A DNA stretch of 64,000 nucleotides from JBMFOH01 sp049969715 [NCBI: bacterium] (GCA_049969715.1 JBMFOH010000002.1:1-64000); one strand, 5' to 3'. Positions 38,516 to 48,533 are shown, counted from the first letter of the stretch. A program made the numbers and translations. The notes: a model not told the origin generated them from the letters alone.

Positions 38516-39518
38516 AAGCTCCTCTTAACTGTCCACATGCAGCTGATATCTTTGCCCCCTTACTAGATCTCAAATGGACCTCCTTCTTAAACCTCTCTAG
38601 CACAGAAATAAACCTCATTACATCTTCTATATCAGGGACAAATTCCTTTGTCATATTGTCTTTAGGATTATAGGGGATAATGTTGAAAAATACAGGAAGC
38701 CCCTTAAAAAGTTTTACCAGTTTATATGCATCATCAAGGGAATCGTTTATACCTTTAATAATAGTATACTCAATAGATATCCTATTATGAGTAATTTCTA
38801 TATACTCTTTTATACTTTTTATAATCTCTTCTAAATGATATACTCTACCAGTAGGAACTAATTCTTTTCTTACTTCAGGATCAGCCGACCACAGAGAAAA
38901 TGCAAGTTTTACCCTAGGGAAATTCCTAGCCAAGGCGACAATCCCTTGAGGGATTCCAGAAGTAGAGATAGTGATATGTCTAGGAGAGATAGTAAAATCA
39001 CTTATAAATTTACTAATAGCCTTATAAAGTTCTTTCTCATTTAAGAGGGGCTCCCCCATTCCCATAAATACTATGCCTGAGATTCGCCTTTTGACAATAC
39101 TTTGAGCAAAGATATACTCCCCTATAATTTCTTCGGAATTTAAATTTCTACTGAAAGATTCCCCAGTAGCACAGAATCTACATCCTACTGGACAGCCTAT
39201 TTGTGTAGAAACACAAAGGGTAACCCTATCTGGATGTGTAATTACTACTGACTCAAATCTTAGATTATCTGAAGTATTGAATAAAAACTTAGTTGTTTCA
39301 TCGTCATCTAATCTCTTGACAAGCTGAAAAGGAACGATAGAAAATACCTTAGACAATTCCTCTCGAAGAGATTTTGGAATTGAGCTCATCTGTTCAAAAT
39401 CTAATACTACCTTATCGTATATCCATTCTAACACCTGTCTAGCTCTATATGGCTCATACCCAGCCTCTACTATAAAGTCTTCTATCTCTTTGAGAGTTAA
39501 CTCTAAAATACTACGCAT
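38499..39518 (-). CDS. rlmN: 23S rRNA (A2503-C2) methyltransferase, radical SAM
   Basis: A 339-residue enzyme. The radical-SAM cluster motif is IGCPVGCRFCATG (about 107-119), GEPLLNEKEL follows, and the mechanism-critical C-terminal Cys lies in ISAACGQL (about 329). It methylates A2503 of 23S rRNA and some tRNAs. It overlaps rsmB by 8 bases in the conserved rsmB-rlmN-PASTA order. Confidence 0.96.
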   Translation of the reverse strand: MRSILELTLKEIEDFIVEAGYEPYRARQVLEWIYDKVVLDFEQMSSIPKSLREELSKVFSIVPFQLVKRLDDDETTKFLFNTSDNLRFESVVITHPDRVTLCVSTQIGCPVGCRFCATGESFSRNLNSEEIIGEYIFAQSIVKRRISGIVFMGMGEPLLNEKELYKAISKFISDFTISPRHITISTSGIPQGIVALARNFPRVKLAFSLWSADPEVRKELVPTGRVYHLEEIIKSIKEYIEITHNRISIEYTIIKGINDSLDDAYKLVKLFKGLPVFFNIIPYNPKDNMTKEFVPDIEDVMRFISVLERFKKEVHLRSSKGAKISAACGQLRGAYEGTR

Positions 39519-40773
39519 CCTTTCTCTCTAACTTTGCCATATAAAAACCTTCGGTATTATCTATGTGAGGCAAAATTTGTCTCTCCTCTCTCAGGATAAA
39601 TTCTTTATTTTCTTCTAGAAACGACTTTATTATATCATAAGTTTCATCCTTAGAGATGGTACAAGCGCTATATACCAATATGCCTCCTGGTTTTACAAAA
39701 TTTTTCCCAGATTTAAGTATATTCCTTTGGATTAATACGAGTTTTTCTATGGAACTAGGATTAATACGCCATTTTATCTCTGGTTTTCTTGAAAGTGTTC
39801 CCAGTCCTGAGCAAGGCACATCCAACAGAACCCTATCCGCCTCTCCTATAACATCCAATGAAAGTCTTTCTATAGGAGACTCTATACAGTTAATTATAGT
39901 GATCCCCCGTTTTAAAGCTTCATTCTCCAGTATACTTAGCTTACTGGCTAATCTATCTACTGCAATGATTGTTCCTTTATTTTTCATCAGTTCTGCTATA
40001 TAGGTAGTCTTTCCTCCATACCCTGCGCATCCATCAATTACTTTCATCCCTGGTTTACAGTCTATTGTCTCTACTACTACCATTGATGATTCTGACTGTA
40101 TATAAACCTTCCCCTCCTCTTCTAGAGAAATAACAGGATTTATGTCTCCTTCTTTTAGGACAAGACAATTTCTACTTAACCTACCTCTTTCTAATCTTAT
40201 TCCTTTATTATTTAACGTATCCTCTATCTTTTCTAAAGTAGTTTTGAGTTGATTTACTCTAAAGCTTGTAGGCATAGGTTGATTATTTCTTCTACATAGA
40301 AGAATAGTTTCTTCTTTCCCCAGCTCTCTACTCCATTTTTCTATAAGCCATTCCGGATGAGAATAAATAACAGAAAGTGTATCAGGCTGTGAATTGGTAA
40401 CAGCTATCTTTCTAAGTACTGCATTTACAAGCCCTCCTGATTTCCTTGAACTAAGAATCTTCGCCATTTCTACTGCTTCATTTACAACAAGAGGCTTAGG
40501 TATCCTATGGTATAGGAGTTGGTATGTAGCTATCCTTAATATAATCTTTAACTCTAGAGGAAGTCTATCTATATCTACATAATGAGAGACGTACCAATCT
40601 AAAGTATTCTGACGTCGCAAGGTGCCATATACCAGCTCTGTGGTAGAAGAATGAACCTCTAAAGGAAGGGAAGAAAGCCTACTTCTAAGCAATATATGAG
40701 CAAATGCCCTTCTCCTCTCTACTGCCTTGATAATGTCAAAAGCAACGAACTTTGCCTCTAAGATATTACTCAT
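39511..40773 (-). CDS. rsmB: 16S rRNA (cytosine-967 C5) methyltransferase
   Basis: A ~420-residue protein: an N-terminal NusB-like RNA-binding domain (about 5-125) and a SAM-dependent methyltransferase domain (about 150-420) with VIDGCAGYGGKTTYIAEL (about 244-261), the motif-IV Cys in LDVPCSGLGTLSRKPE and the catalytic Cys in LVYSACTISKDE. The ATG at 40773 forms an 8-base ATGAGTAA overlap with the DUF6391 gene and gives the normal N-terminus; an upstream in-frame start lies deeper in that gene. Confidence 0.95.
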   Translation of the reverse strand: MSNILEAKFVAFDIIKAVERRRAFAHILLRSRLSSLPLEVHSSTTELVYGTLRRQNTLDWYVSHYVDIDRLPLELKIILRIATYQLLYHRIPKPLVVNEAVEMAKILSSRKSGGLVNAVLRKIAVTNSQPDTLSVIYSHPEWLIEKWSRELGKEETILLCRRNNQPMPTSFRVNQLKTTLEKIEDTLNNKGIRLERGRLSRNCLVLKEGDINPVISLEEEGKVYIQSESSMVVVETIDCKPGMKVIDGCAGYGGKTTYIAELMKNKGTIIAVDRLASKLSILENEALKRGITIINCIESPIERLSLDVIGEADRVLLDVPCSGLGTLSRKPEIKWRINPSSIEKLVLIQRNILKSGKNFVKPGGILVYSACTISKDETYDIIKSFLEENKEFILREERQILPHIDNTEGFYMAKLERKDA

Positions 40774-41377
40774 ATACCTTTGTGTATACCAGTACCCCTG
40801 GGGTCTTAAATATACCACCCCCAGGCATATATCTTGGTTCTATACCAAGTATATCTACTTTTCCTACATCAGCATCGGTAGTAAGGTACCTCTGAATCAA
40901 GATACCAATAGGATTTCCTAGAAGGATACCTAAAAATATAGGGAATATCAGAGTAAATAGATTAAGACCCCACAGGATAAGGAAAGTAATAAAAAATATT
41001 ACTGCTACAATATTTGTTCCTAGGACCATTGTACCACACCGTTTATGTATCGCAAGCTCTTTATGCCCTTCACTAAGAAGATATCGGCCTTCTTTTACAG
41101 CAGCTAATACATACATAGGGTCATACGGCCAAGACACATAGAAACCATCCTCTACTGCAAGTCCACTTAGATTCTTAATGCCATATTTTTCCTCTAGAAC
41201 ATTAATAGTAGCATGCTCTAACGCATGATTTCTTTTAAGTGTTTTACTCGAAAAGATCTTCCATAGCTGGACAGGTGTAGAAAAAAGTATAGAAATATAG
41301 TAAAGGAAAAGTTGGAGAGGTAAGAAAAATATCCAGAAACCAAAAAGTATCAAGAAAAATAAAAAAAGAAATATCAA
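40766..41377 (-). CDS. DUF6391 membrane protein with an NHALEHA motif
   Basis: A 203-residue protein. A strongly hydrophobic N-terminus (about 1-33), then RNHALEHATINVLEE (about 49-63) typical of DUF6391, a soluble stretch to ~115, and membrane helices at about 118-160. HALEH has the HxxEH spacing of inverted zinc-protease motifs, but that may be chance. In several Firmicutes a membrane zinc peptidase or DUF116 gene occupies this place between fmt and rsmB. The role is not known. Confidence 0.65.
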   Translation of the reverse strand: MIFLFLFFLILFGFWIFFLPLQLFLYYISILFSTPVQLWKIFSSKTLKRNHALEHATINVLEEKYGIKNLSGLAVEDGFYVSWPYDPMYVLAAVKEGRYLLSEGHKELAIHKRCGTMVLGTNIVAVIFFITFLILWGLNLFTLIFPIFLGILLGNPIGILIQRYLTTDADVGKVDILGIEPRYMPGGGIFKTPGVLVYTKVYE

Positions 41378-41378
41378 T

Positions 41379-42290
41379 CTACTTTAATACTCCTCCAATC
41401 TCTATTCTATATCCATTTGAAAAATCTATGCCTCTCATAACCTTTCTACTCTCAGGTTGGACCATTTTAAGCCATAAACTTCCCTTCCCCGTAGCCACTA
41501 ATATACCCTTCTCATTGTCTAATTTTATTATTTTCCCTGGGGTATCATCTTCTTTAGAAGGTTCTGATTCTAAGATGTTGACTCTTATATTATTCATATA
41601 AAAATATGCCTTGGGCCAAATTTTCAGTGCTCTTATCTTATTAAAGATATTTATAGCATTTTCATTCCAATCTATTCTTCCCATTTCAGGTGTAATCTTA
41701 GGAGCGTAGGATGGCTCACCTAAGAGGGCTTGTGGAGTGCATTCTATCCTACCATTTTCTTCTAGAATTCTCAACACATTCTTTAAAGCCTCTGCTCCCA
41801 GGATACTTAACTTATAAGATAAGACTTCAGCATCATCCTGAGATGATATTTCTAATTTCTTTTGAAGTATCACATCTCCAGCATCCAATTCTTCGGTAAG
41901 GTAGATTATACTTACTCCGGTTTCCTTCTCTCCATTTAGAAGTGCCCACTGAATAGGGGCAGCTCCCCTATATTTCGGCAAAAGAGATGGGTGTAGGTTT
42001 ATTATTCCATATCTAAATAATTCCCTTACAGACTTAGGAATAAACAATCCATAAGCCACCAATACTCCAAGGTCAAAACCCTTTAGCTTATCCTTTATAT
42101 CAACCACCCTCTCAGGAGAGACAACAGAAAGACCAAGTTCTCTAGCTTTCCCCTTAACTGGGGATGGATTAGGTTTTAATCCTCTCCCACAAGGTTTATC
42201 TGGCTTTGTGACCACTAGCTCTATCTTTTCTTTCAACTTCTCTAGAGAAGAAAGGGCAAAATCCGATGTCCCAAAAAATACTATTCTGAT
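41379..42290 (-). CDS. fmt: Methionyl-tRNA formyltransferase, apparently starting at AUC
   Basis: A 303-residue enzyme that formylates initiator Met-tRNA. The N-terminal strand and loop IRIVFFGTSDFALSSLEKL, essential for folate binding, are read only from ATC at 42290. The catalytic region is GIINLHPSLLPKYRGAAPIQWAL (in segments, about 101-123) and LTEELDAGDVILQ (about 138-150). The frame is closed by TGA two codons before, and the first canonical start (TTG 42242) would delete 16 conserved residues. AAGGAGG lies 8 bases before the ATC. It overlaps def by 10 bases. A sequencing error at the start is the main alternative. Confidence 0.92.
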   Translation of the reverse strand: MRIVFFGTSDFALSSLEKLKEKIELVVTKPDKPCGRGLKPNPSPVKGKARELGLSVVSPERVVDIKDKLKGFDLGVLVAYGLFIPKSVRELFRYGIINLHPSLLPKYRGAAPIQWALLNGEKETGVSIIYLTEELDAGDVILQKKLEISSQDDAEVLSYKLSILGAEALKNVLRILEENGRIECTPQALLGEPSYAPKITPEMGRIDWNENAINIFNKIRALKIWPKAYFYMNNIRVNILESEPSKEDDTPGKIIKLDNEKGILVATGKGSLWLKMVQPESRKVMRGIDFSNGYRIEIGGVLK

Positions 42291-42742
42291 TTCTCAACCC
42301 TCCTTACACTCACAGCCCTATCTATAAACAATATTCCATCTAAATGATCTATCTCATGCTGGAATGCTCTTGCAGCTAGGTCTGTAGCTTCCAATTCTAT
42401 CTCTTTACCAGTTATATCTATCCCCCTTACTCTAACTTTTGAGGCTCTTGTTACCTCACCTACAATATTCGGTATACTTAGACATCCTTCTTCTTCTAAT
42501 ACTTCCCCATCCATATATGTAATAACAGGATTTACTAATATAATAGAATCCTTCATCTTTACTATAATAAGTCTTTCGCTTACTCCTACTTGAGGAGCAG
42601 CAAGTCCTACCCCGTTAGCTTTTTCCATTGCCTCTTCCATATATCTAGCTAACCTCTTTATCCTTCTATCTATCTCTTTAATAGGAGTAGCCTTTTGTCT
42701 TAAGACAGGGTCTCCATATATTCTTATTGCCAAATGACTCAT
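42281..42742 (-). CDS. def: Peptide deformylase
   Basis: A 153-residue metalloenzyme removing the N-formyl group from new proteins. All three motifs are seen: GVGLAAPQVG (about 43-52), EEGCLSIPN (about 86-94, Cys ligand) and QHEIDHLDG (about 130-138, His ligands and catalytic Glu). It is paired with fmt as usual and follows priA by 19 bases. Confidence 0.96.
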   Translation of the reverse strand: MSHLAIRIYGDPVLRQKATPIKEIDRRIKRLARYMEEAMEKANGVGLAAPQVGVSERLIIVKMKDSIILVNPVITYMDGEVLEEEGCLSIPNIVGEVTRASKVRVRGIDITGKEIELEATDLAARAFQHEIDHLDGILFIDRAVSVRRVEKSE

Positions 42743-42761
42743 AAAATAAATCCTCCTAAAA

Positions 42762-44690
42762 TCACAATGTAGACACAGGGTCTATATCAACAGTAACACT
42801 TATATCTTTATAATTATACGATTCTACTAATTCTTTTACAACCCTGCATATCTCGCTATCAATCTCTTTGAGCTTTAATACGATATGCCATCTAAATATT
42901 CCTTTTATGTTATAGATAGGAGCCTTTGCCGGTCCGGAATATTCTACAGCTAATTTACGTTCTAAATCTTTAGCTACAGACTCTGCTACAATCTTTGCCT
43001 TTTCTTCCTCTCTAGATTGAATTAGTATTCTTATTAATCTTGTCCAAGGAGGATACCCCAATGGCTTTCTTACCCGAGATTCATATCTATAAAAATCCTT
43101 GAAATCTAATCTTACAGCATATTTTATTGCATAATAATCTGGAATTATAGTCTGCACGACAGCTCTTTTATCTTTATTGCATCTTTCTGATATCTTATAT
43201 ATCAGTCTAAATACTCTTTCACTAATCCTAAAATCAGGTAGATATAATCCTGTTTCAGCAGAGACCATACCAATCAAAGTTACATCAGGAAGATAGAGTC
43301 CTTTGAGAATCATCTGTGTTCCAACCAGAATATCTATCCTTTTCTCCAAAAAATCCTTCCATATTCTATTGGCTTCTCTCTCAGGGATATCTGAATCTAT
43401 TCTAGAAATTCTAACATTGGAGAATATTTTCTTTAGAACATCCTCTATTCTCTCCGTTCCATACCCTAAAAGAGACATTTTTTGTCCACACTTTGGGCAT
43501 ACAGAAACTGTATTCTGTCTATATCCACAGTAATGACATATAAGTCCTTCATCTTTGTGATAAACCAAAGGCACACCACAATATGGACACTTAGAGAGAT
43601 AACCACATTCCTTACACATCTGGAAGGTAAAATATCCCTTTCTATTTATCAAAATAAGGGTTTGTTTTTTTCTGGCTAGGTTCACCTTGCAACTATGGAT
43701 TAACTCACTACTAAGTATCCCTCTTTTAGACCTCATATTTATAAGTTTTACCTTTGGAAGCTCATCTACCTTTTCTTCTATAAGCTTGATAGAGCCATCT
43801 AATGCCTTACTATACCTCTCTAAACTAGGAACACTTCCACCCCAGATAAGTTGACATCCAGTTATTTCTCTCAACTTAACTGCTACTTCTCTTGCATCAT
43901 AGAATGGTCTATGCTCATCCTTGTAACTTTCATCTTCTTCTTCATCTATAATAATCTTACTTAAGTTTCTTACTGGAGCAAATATTGAGGCTCTATTACC
44001 AATGGCTATAATAGCCTCTCCATTCCTTATCTTCCACCATTCTCTATTTTTGTAAGCAGGTTTCTGTGTGCTATATAATACCGCTACCTTATCGCTAAAC
44101 AACTTTCTAAAGAGGCTCTCTAAAGAAAGGACTATATCTAGCTCAGGAAATAAAATAATCACCCCTCTATTACTATTAATATCTTCCTCTATCATCTTTA
44201 GATATGTAACAATCCTCTTTTCTATAGGAAATCTTAAAAGCACATCCCTATCAGAAGGACATTGGATAGGCTCTTGGTCAAGAGAAAATTTGTAATCAAA
44301 GTAAAAGACATTCTTCCTACTCTTTCTCTCCTTAGGAATATTTATTTGGAGTTTCTCTTCTCTATAAGATACCTTTATGTCTCTTACCTCAGAAGGGATA
44401 ATAATAGATAGTGACTGACTTAGATTACTTATATAATATTCTGAAAACCAGATTGAAAGGTCCATCAAATGAGGAGGAACCAAAGGGGTATCAAATATCC
44501 TACCAAGGACCTTCTGAACTTTCGAAGATATCAAGGAACTATCTCTTTCTATTACATAACCTTTAGTAATATGACCTTTTAATAAGACTGCAACATAATC
44601 TCCTATAGCTAATTCTTCTTCAGAGGAATAAGTAAAAGATAAATCTTTAGGGGCATCTCTATCTATCAGTATCTTCCAGGTTGAAGGCAT
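42762..44690 (-). CDS. priA: PriA-family primosomal protein with degenerate helicase motifs
   Basis: A 642-residue protein with the PriA architecture: N-terminal 3'-end-binding domain (about 1-105), helicase lobes, and a zinc region with eight Cys ([15 protein letters not shown], then ICHYCGYRQ and VCPKCGQ; about 365-407). The Walker A segment reads [13 protein letters not shown] (about 152-164) instead of GVTGSGKTEVYL. DEEH is DEEE (about 249-252). Motif V is [14 protein letters not shown], and the motif VI segment QxxGRxGR is KISERCNK. It can probably bind forks and recruit replication proteins but not hydrolyse ATP, as proposed for actinobacterial PriA. It overlaps metK by 32 bases and precedes def-fmt as in Firmicutes. 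Confidence 0.9.
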   Translation of the reverse strand: MPSTWKILIDRDAPKDLSFTYSSEEELAIGDYVAVLLKGHITKGYVIERDSSLISSKVQKVLGRIFDTPLVPPHLMDLSIWFSEYYISNLSQSLSIIIPSEVRDIKVSYREEKLQINIPKERKSRKNVFYFDYKFSLDQEPIQCPSDRDVLLRFPIEKRIVTYLKMIEEDINSNRGVIILFPELDIVLSLESLFRKLFSDKVAVLYSTQKPAYKNREWWKIRNGEAIIAIGNRASIFAPVRNLSKIIIDEEEDESYKDEHRPFYDAREVAVKLREITGCQLIWGGSVPSLERYSKALDGSIKLIEEKVDELPKVKLINMRSKRGILSSELIHSCKVNLARKKQTLILINRKGYFTFQMCKECGYLSKCPYCGVPLVYHKDEGLICHYCGYRQNTVSVCPKCGQKMSLLGYGTERIEDVLKKIFSNVRISRIDSDIPEREANRIWKDFLEKRIDILVGTQMILKGLYLPDVTLIGMVSAETGLYLPDFRISERVFRLIYKISERCNKDKRAVVQTIIPDYYAIKYAVRLDFKDFYRYESRVRKPLGYPPWTRLIRILIQSREEEKAKIVAESVAKDLERKLAVEYSGPAKAPIYNIKGIFRWHIVLKLKEIDSEICRVVKELVESYNYKDISVTVDIDPVSTL

Positions 44691-45852
44691 TCCTTAACTC
44701 TTTTACCTTATCAAGCCTCTCCCAAGGTAAATTCACATCAATTCTTCCAAAATGACCATAGGATGCTGTCTTTCTATATATAGGTCTTCTAAGATCAAGA
44801 TATTCTATTATACTTCCAGGTCTGAAATCAAAAATCTCCTTTACTATTCTGATCAACTTATCTAGATCTACCTTTTCTGTATTAAACGTCTCTATATTTA
44901 GAGAGATTGGCTCACTTACCCCTATTACATAGGCTACCTGGATCTCGCACTTATCTGCTAATCCGCTTGCCACTATATTCTTTGCTGCATATCTTGCCAT
45001 ATAAGAGGCTGAACGATCTACCTTTGTAGGGTCTTTCCCAGAGAAACAGCCTCCCCCATGTCTAGCCATCCCTCCATAAGTATCCACTATAATCTTCCTT
45101 CCTGTAAGTCCAGCATCTCCTGCAGGACCCCCGATAACGAATCTACCAGTGGCATTAATATAATATTTTGTCTCTTCATCAATCCATTCATTAGGTATCA
45201 CATACCTGATAACATACTCTATAATCTCTTCCCTTAATCTATCCACAGAGACATCAGGATTATGTTGGGCAGCTATCACTACTCTATCTACTTTGATAGG
45301 CCTATCCTTTTCATACACTACTGTTACCTGAGTCTTCCCATCCGGGCGTAAGTATGGGAGTATACCCTTTTTCCTTACTTCAGCCAATCTATAGGCTAGC
45401 CTATGGGCTAATATAATTGGAGTTGGCATAAATTCAGCATCTTTCATAATACCCATAGCCTCATTAGTAGCATAGCCAAACATCAATCCCTGATCTCCAG
45501 CTCCTATTTCCTTATTATCCCTTATAACACCTATAGCAATATCTGGAGATTGCTCCTTAAGAGAGACAAGAATTCCACAACTTTCTGCATCAAATCCGTA
45601 TGAGGCATCTGTATATCCTATTTCTCTTATGGTATTCCTAACAACCCTACTTATATCTACATTTGCCTTACTAGAAATTTCACCAGTAATATGAACAAGA
45701 CCAAGGGTAGTTAAGGTCTCACATGCCACCCTAGCTTCTGCATCTTTTTCTAGATAACTATCAAGTATAGCATCAGATATCTGATCTGCCACCTTATCGG
45801 GATGTCCTTCTGTTACTGACTCTGCATTAAAATATTTAATATTCTTATTCAC
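44659..45852 (-). CDS. metK: S-adenosylmethionine synthetase
   Basis: A 397-residue enzyme of normal length. Seen: [18 protein letters not shown] (about 14-31), [12 protein letters not shown] (about 117-128, ATP site), [19 protein letters not shown] (about 241-259) and [17 protein letters not shown] (about 268-284). It makes SAM from methionine and ATP. It follows livG by 14 bases, with no room for a SAM riboswitch, so it appears to be transcribed with the amino-acid importer. Confidence 0.97.
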   Translation of the reverse strand: MNKNIKYFNAESVTEGHPDKVADQISDAILDSYLEKDAEARVACETLTTLGLVHITGEISSKANVDISRVVRNTIREIGYTDASYGFDAESCGILVSLKEQSPDIAIGVIRDNKEIGAGDQGLMFGYATNEAMGIMKDAEFMPTPIILAHRLAYRLAEVRKKGILPYLRPDGKTQVTVVYEKDRPIKVDRVVIAAQHNPDVSVDRLREEIIEYVIRYVIPNEWIDEETKYYINATGRFVIGGPAGDAGLTGRKIIVDTYGGMARHGGGCFSGKDPTKVDRSASYMARYAAKNIVASGLADKCEIQVAYVIGVSEPISLNIETFNTEKVDLDKLIRIVKEIFDFRPGSIIEYLDLRRPIYRKTASYGHFGRIDVNLPWERLDKVKELRNAFNLEDTDR

Positions 45853-45866
45853 CTATACACCTCCAG

Positions 45867-46637
45867 TTATCCTATGGTTGCACTTCCTAGATAAGCTTCT
45901 AATACCTCAGGTTTAGTTTTAATCTCATCAGGAGTACCTTCCGCTATAATCTCTCCATAATTTAGTACCACTATTCTTTCGCAGATGTTCATCACTACGT
46001 GCATATCATGTTCTATAAGAAATATAGTCAGTCCAAGGTCATTTCTTAATATCCTAATTATACCCATAAGCTCCTCTGTTTCTCTAGGGTTCATTCCTGC
46101 TGCAGGCTCGTCAAGAAGGACCAAAATGGGTTCGGTAGCTATTGCTCTTGCTATCTCTAATTTACGTTGTTCTCCATATGGAAGGTTTTTAGAGATTTCA
46201 TCCTTCAATTTAGCAAGACCTACTATCTCTAAAGCCTTCATCGCCCTTTTCTCTATAGCGTTCTCCTTTCTATAGAAATAGGATGTCCTTAAAAGAGAAT
46301 GGATATAGGATGGATAACTATGAATCTGTGAAGCTATCATTACGTTCTCTAGGACAGTAAGATTAGAAAATAACCTTATGTTCTGAAAGGTTCTAGAAAT
46401 ACCTAACTTTGCTATATAATTAGGAGGTTTACTAGTAATATCCCTTCCAGTGAAAGTTACTTTGCCTGAGATAGGAATATGGTAACCTGTTATCACATTA
46501 AATACAGTTGTCTTTCCTGCCCCATTAGGACCTATAAGTCCTACAAGCTCTCTATCTTCCATAGAGAAGGTAAATTCAGAGACCGCTAGTAATCCTCCAA
46601 AAGCGACAGAAATCTTATCTAATGTTAATAAACTCAT
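45867..46637 (-). CDS. livG: Branched-chain amino-acid ABC importer ATPase
   Basis: A 256-residue ABC ATPase of the LivG type: Walker A GPNGAGKTTVFNVITGY (about 36-52), the LivG-type KLGISRTFQNIRLFSNLTVLEN region, the signature region LPYGEQRKLEIARAIA (about 153-168; the LSxGQ motif reads LPYGEQ) and Walker B PILVLLDEPAAGMN (about 172-185). It powers the permease pair encoded upstream. The usual second ATPase gene (livF) is not downstream; metK is there instead. It overlaps livM by 4 bases. Confidence 0.94.
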   Translation of the reverse strand: MSLLTLDKISVAFGGLLAVSEFTFSMEDRELVGLIGPNGAGKTTVFNVITGYHIPISGKVTFTGRDITSKPPNYIAKLGISRTFQNIRLFSNLTVLENVMIASQIHSYPSYIHSLLRTSYFYRKENAIEKRAMKALEIVGLAKLKDEISKNLPYGEQRKLEIARAIATEPILVLLDEPAAGMNPRETEELMGIIRILRNDLGLTIFLIEHDMHVVMNICERIVVLNYGEIIAEGTPDEIKTKPEVLEAYLGSATIG

Positions 46638-47569
46638 TGATCTCTAACCTTTCTTCTATACCCTCCTATAAGCCCTTGAGGTCTCAATAACATTGTCAAA
46701 ATAAGTAACAATGAATATATCACCATTCTAGGGTCGACGGTAGTGTTAAATATTACCTTTATATACCTTAACGCCTCAGGAAGAAATGTTAAGAATACAG
46801 CAGACACAGCTGAGCCTCCTATACTTCCTAAACCTCCAAGCACTATCATGACTAATATCTCTACAGACTTCATAAAAGTAAACGAACTAGGATGTAGGAA
46901 CTGAAGATAGTGTGCCCACAATCCCCCTGCTACTCCAGCCCAAAAAGAACCAAAAACAAAGGCGAATATCTTAAATTTAGTAGTATCTACGCCCATAGCT
47001 TCAGCTGCTATCTCATCCTCTCTTACGGAAAGGATAGCTCTTCCCTCCGGACTTTTCAGTAGGTTGTAAGAGCTTAAAAGAACGAGCAAAACTATCAGAT
47101 ATACCCAAAAGAAGTTTGTATACTTAGGTATACCAGGGAAACCTCTAGCCCCACCTACAATATCAAGGTTAAAAAGAACTACCCTTATAATCTCCCCCAT
47201 ACCTAAGGTAGCAATTGCTAGATAATCTCCTCTCAGTCTTAGGGTTGGGATTCCTACGCCAACTCCTATTATCCCAGAAGCCAACCCTCCAACGATAAGA
47301 GCTACAGGGAAAGGTATCCTATAGTAGTATGTTAGAAAAGCAGAAAAATAGGCTCCCACCGCCATAAACCCTGCATGTCCTAAAGAAAACTGTCCACATA
47401 AACCATTTATCACATTGAGACTTACAGCCAAGATTATATTTATCCCTGAGAATATTATTATCTGTAAATAGTATGGATTTATATGGGGAGAGAGAAGATT
47501 TATTCCATATATAAAACCTATACAGATTACCAGAAATGGATATTGAAAGCTTCCTAGTCTATCTAACAT
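46634..47569 (-). CDS. livM: Branched-chain amino-acid ABC importer permease
   Basis: A 311-residue inner-membrane protein with 8-9 predicted helices and the LivM signatures NGLCGQFSLGHAGFMAVGAY (about 54-73) and LRLRGDYLAIATLGMGEIIR (about 111-130), then GRAILSVREDEIAAEAMGVD (about 174-193), the loop that meets the ATPase. It pairs with LivH to make the channel. It lies 2 bases after livH. Confidence 0.94.
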   Translation of the reverse strand: MLDRLGSFQYPFLVICIGFIYGINLLSPHINPYYLQIIIFSGINIILAVSLNVINGLCGQFSLGHAGFMAVGAYFSAFLTYYYRIPFPVALIVGGLASGIIGVGVGIPTLRLRGDYLAIATLGMGEIIRVVLFNLDIVGGARGFPGIPKYTNFFWVYLIVLLVLLSSYNLLKSPEGRAILSVREDEIAAEAMGVDTTKFKIFAFVFGSFWAGVAGGLWAHYLQFLHPSSFTFMKSVEILVMIVLGGLGSIGGSAVSAVFLTFLPEALRYIKVIFNTTVDPRMVIYSLLLILTMLLRPQGLIGGYRRKVRDQ

Positions 47570-47571
47570 CT

Positions 47572-48465
47572 CTATACTTTCTCTCTAGTTAGAGTTCCAA
47601 AAATTCCAGACGGCTTAACTAAGAGAATTACAATAAGAATAGCAAAAGCTATTGCGTCACGATAAGTAGATGCAATAAAAGCAGATACCAATATCTCAGC
47701 TATACCCAAGATGAAACCTCCTACCATTGCACCAGGAATACTTCCTATTCCTCCTAATACAGCAGCGACAAATGCTTTTACTCCAGGCATAACACCCATA
47801 AGGGGGTCTATCCTATTAAAATAAATTCCCACTAGTACTCCCCCTGCTGCCGCCAACATCGAACCTATAGCAAATGTAAAAGATATTACATGATCTATGT
47901 TAACTCCCATCATCCAGGCGGTTTCTCTATCAAAAGAAACAGCCCTCATTGCCATACCTATCTTTGTTTTATTTACTATAAATTGCAGTAGAATCATAAG
48001 CCCAACGGATACTGAAAGGATTACAAGCTGCCTATTGTTCACTATTACTCCAAATCTCTGATAGATACCTTCATATATCTTTAAAGACAACACTTGGGGA
48101 AAGGCTCTAGGAGTTGGGCTCCAAATAATAACGCCAAGATTTTCTAATAGAAAGGAAACCCCAATTGCAGTAGTCAATGCAGCAATACGAGGAGCAGTTC
48201 TTAAAGGCTTATAGGCAAACCTTTCGATAGAAACTCCTAAGATTGCACAGACTACCATAGCAAAAAGAAAAGCAGGCATAATCCCCCAATGAAAAGATGT
48301 AACAGCAAAATATCCGGCAAAAGCGCCTACCATGTAAACATCACCATGGGCAAAGTTTATGAGCTTTAATATTCCATACACCATAGTATAACCTAATGCT
48401 ATAAGAGCGTATATACTTCCTAAGGCTATTCCGTTTATAAGCTGTTGTAAGATCTCTGATATCAT
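47572..48465 (-). CDS. livH: Branched-chain amino-acid ABC importer permease
   Basis: A 297-residue inner-membrane protein with about eight helices. LivH signatures: GIALGSIYALIALGYTMVYGILKLINFAHGD (in parts, about 12-42) and MRAVSFDRETAWMMGVNID (about 172-190), the ATPase-docking loop. It forms the channel with LivM. A hairpin separates it from the binding-protein gene. Confidence 0.94.
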   Translation of the reverse strand: MISEILQQLINGIALGSIYALIALGYTMVYGILKLINFAHGDVYMVGAFAGYFAVTSFHWGIMPAFLFAMVVCAILGVSIERFAYKPLRTAPRIAALTTAIGVSFLLENLGVIIWSPTPRAFPQVLSLKIYEGIYQRFGVIVNNRQLVILSVSVGLMILLQFIVNKTKIGMAMRAVSFDRETAWMMGVNIDHVISFTFAIGSMLAAAGGVLVGIYFNRIDPLMGVMPGVKAFVAAVLGGIGSIPGAMVGGFILGIAEILVSAFIASTYRDAIAFAILIVILLVKPSGIFGTLTREKV

Positions 48466-48493
48466 TTCTCTTCTGTCTTTTCCTATTTTTAGG

Positions 48494-48522
48494 AGGATAG
48501 AGAGATTAAACTCTTCTACCCT
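48494..48522 (-). promoter_or_regulatory. Hairpin between the binding-protein gene and livH
   Basis: On the minus strand AGGGTAGAAGAG pairs with CTCTCTATCCT (11 bp, one bulge, one G-T) around TTTAAT. No T run follows. Such hairpins after binding-protein genes can slow RNA decay or end part of the transcripts, giving more binding protein than permease. This role is inferred. Confidence 0.4.
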
Positions 48523-48533
48523 CCCCTTTTATA

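Noticed and set aside
45853-45866. Possible SAM riboswitch in front of metK
   Set aside because: Only 14 bases separate livG and metK, too short for any riboswitch.
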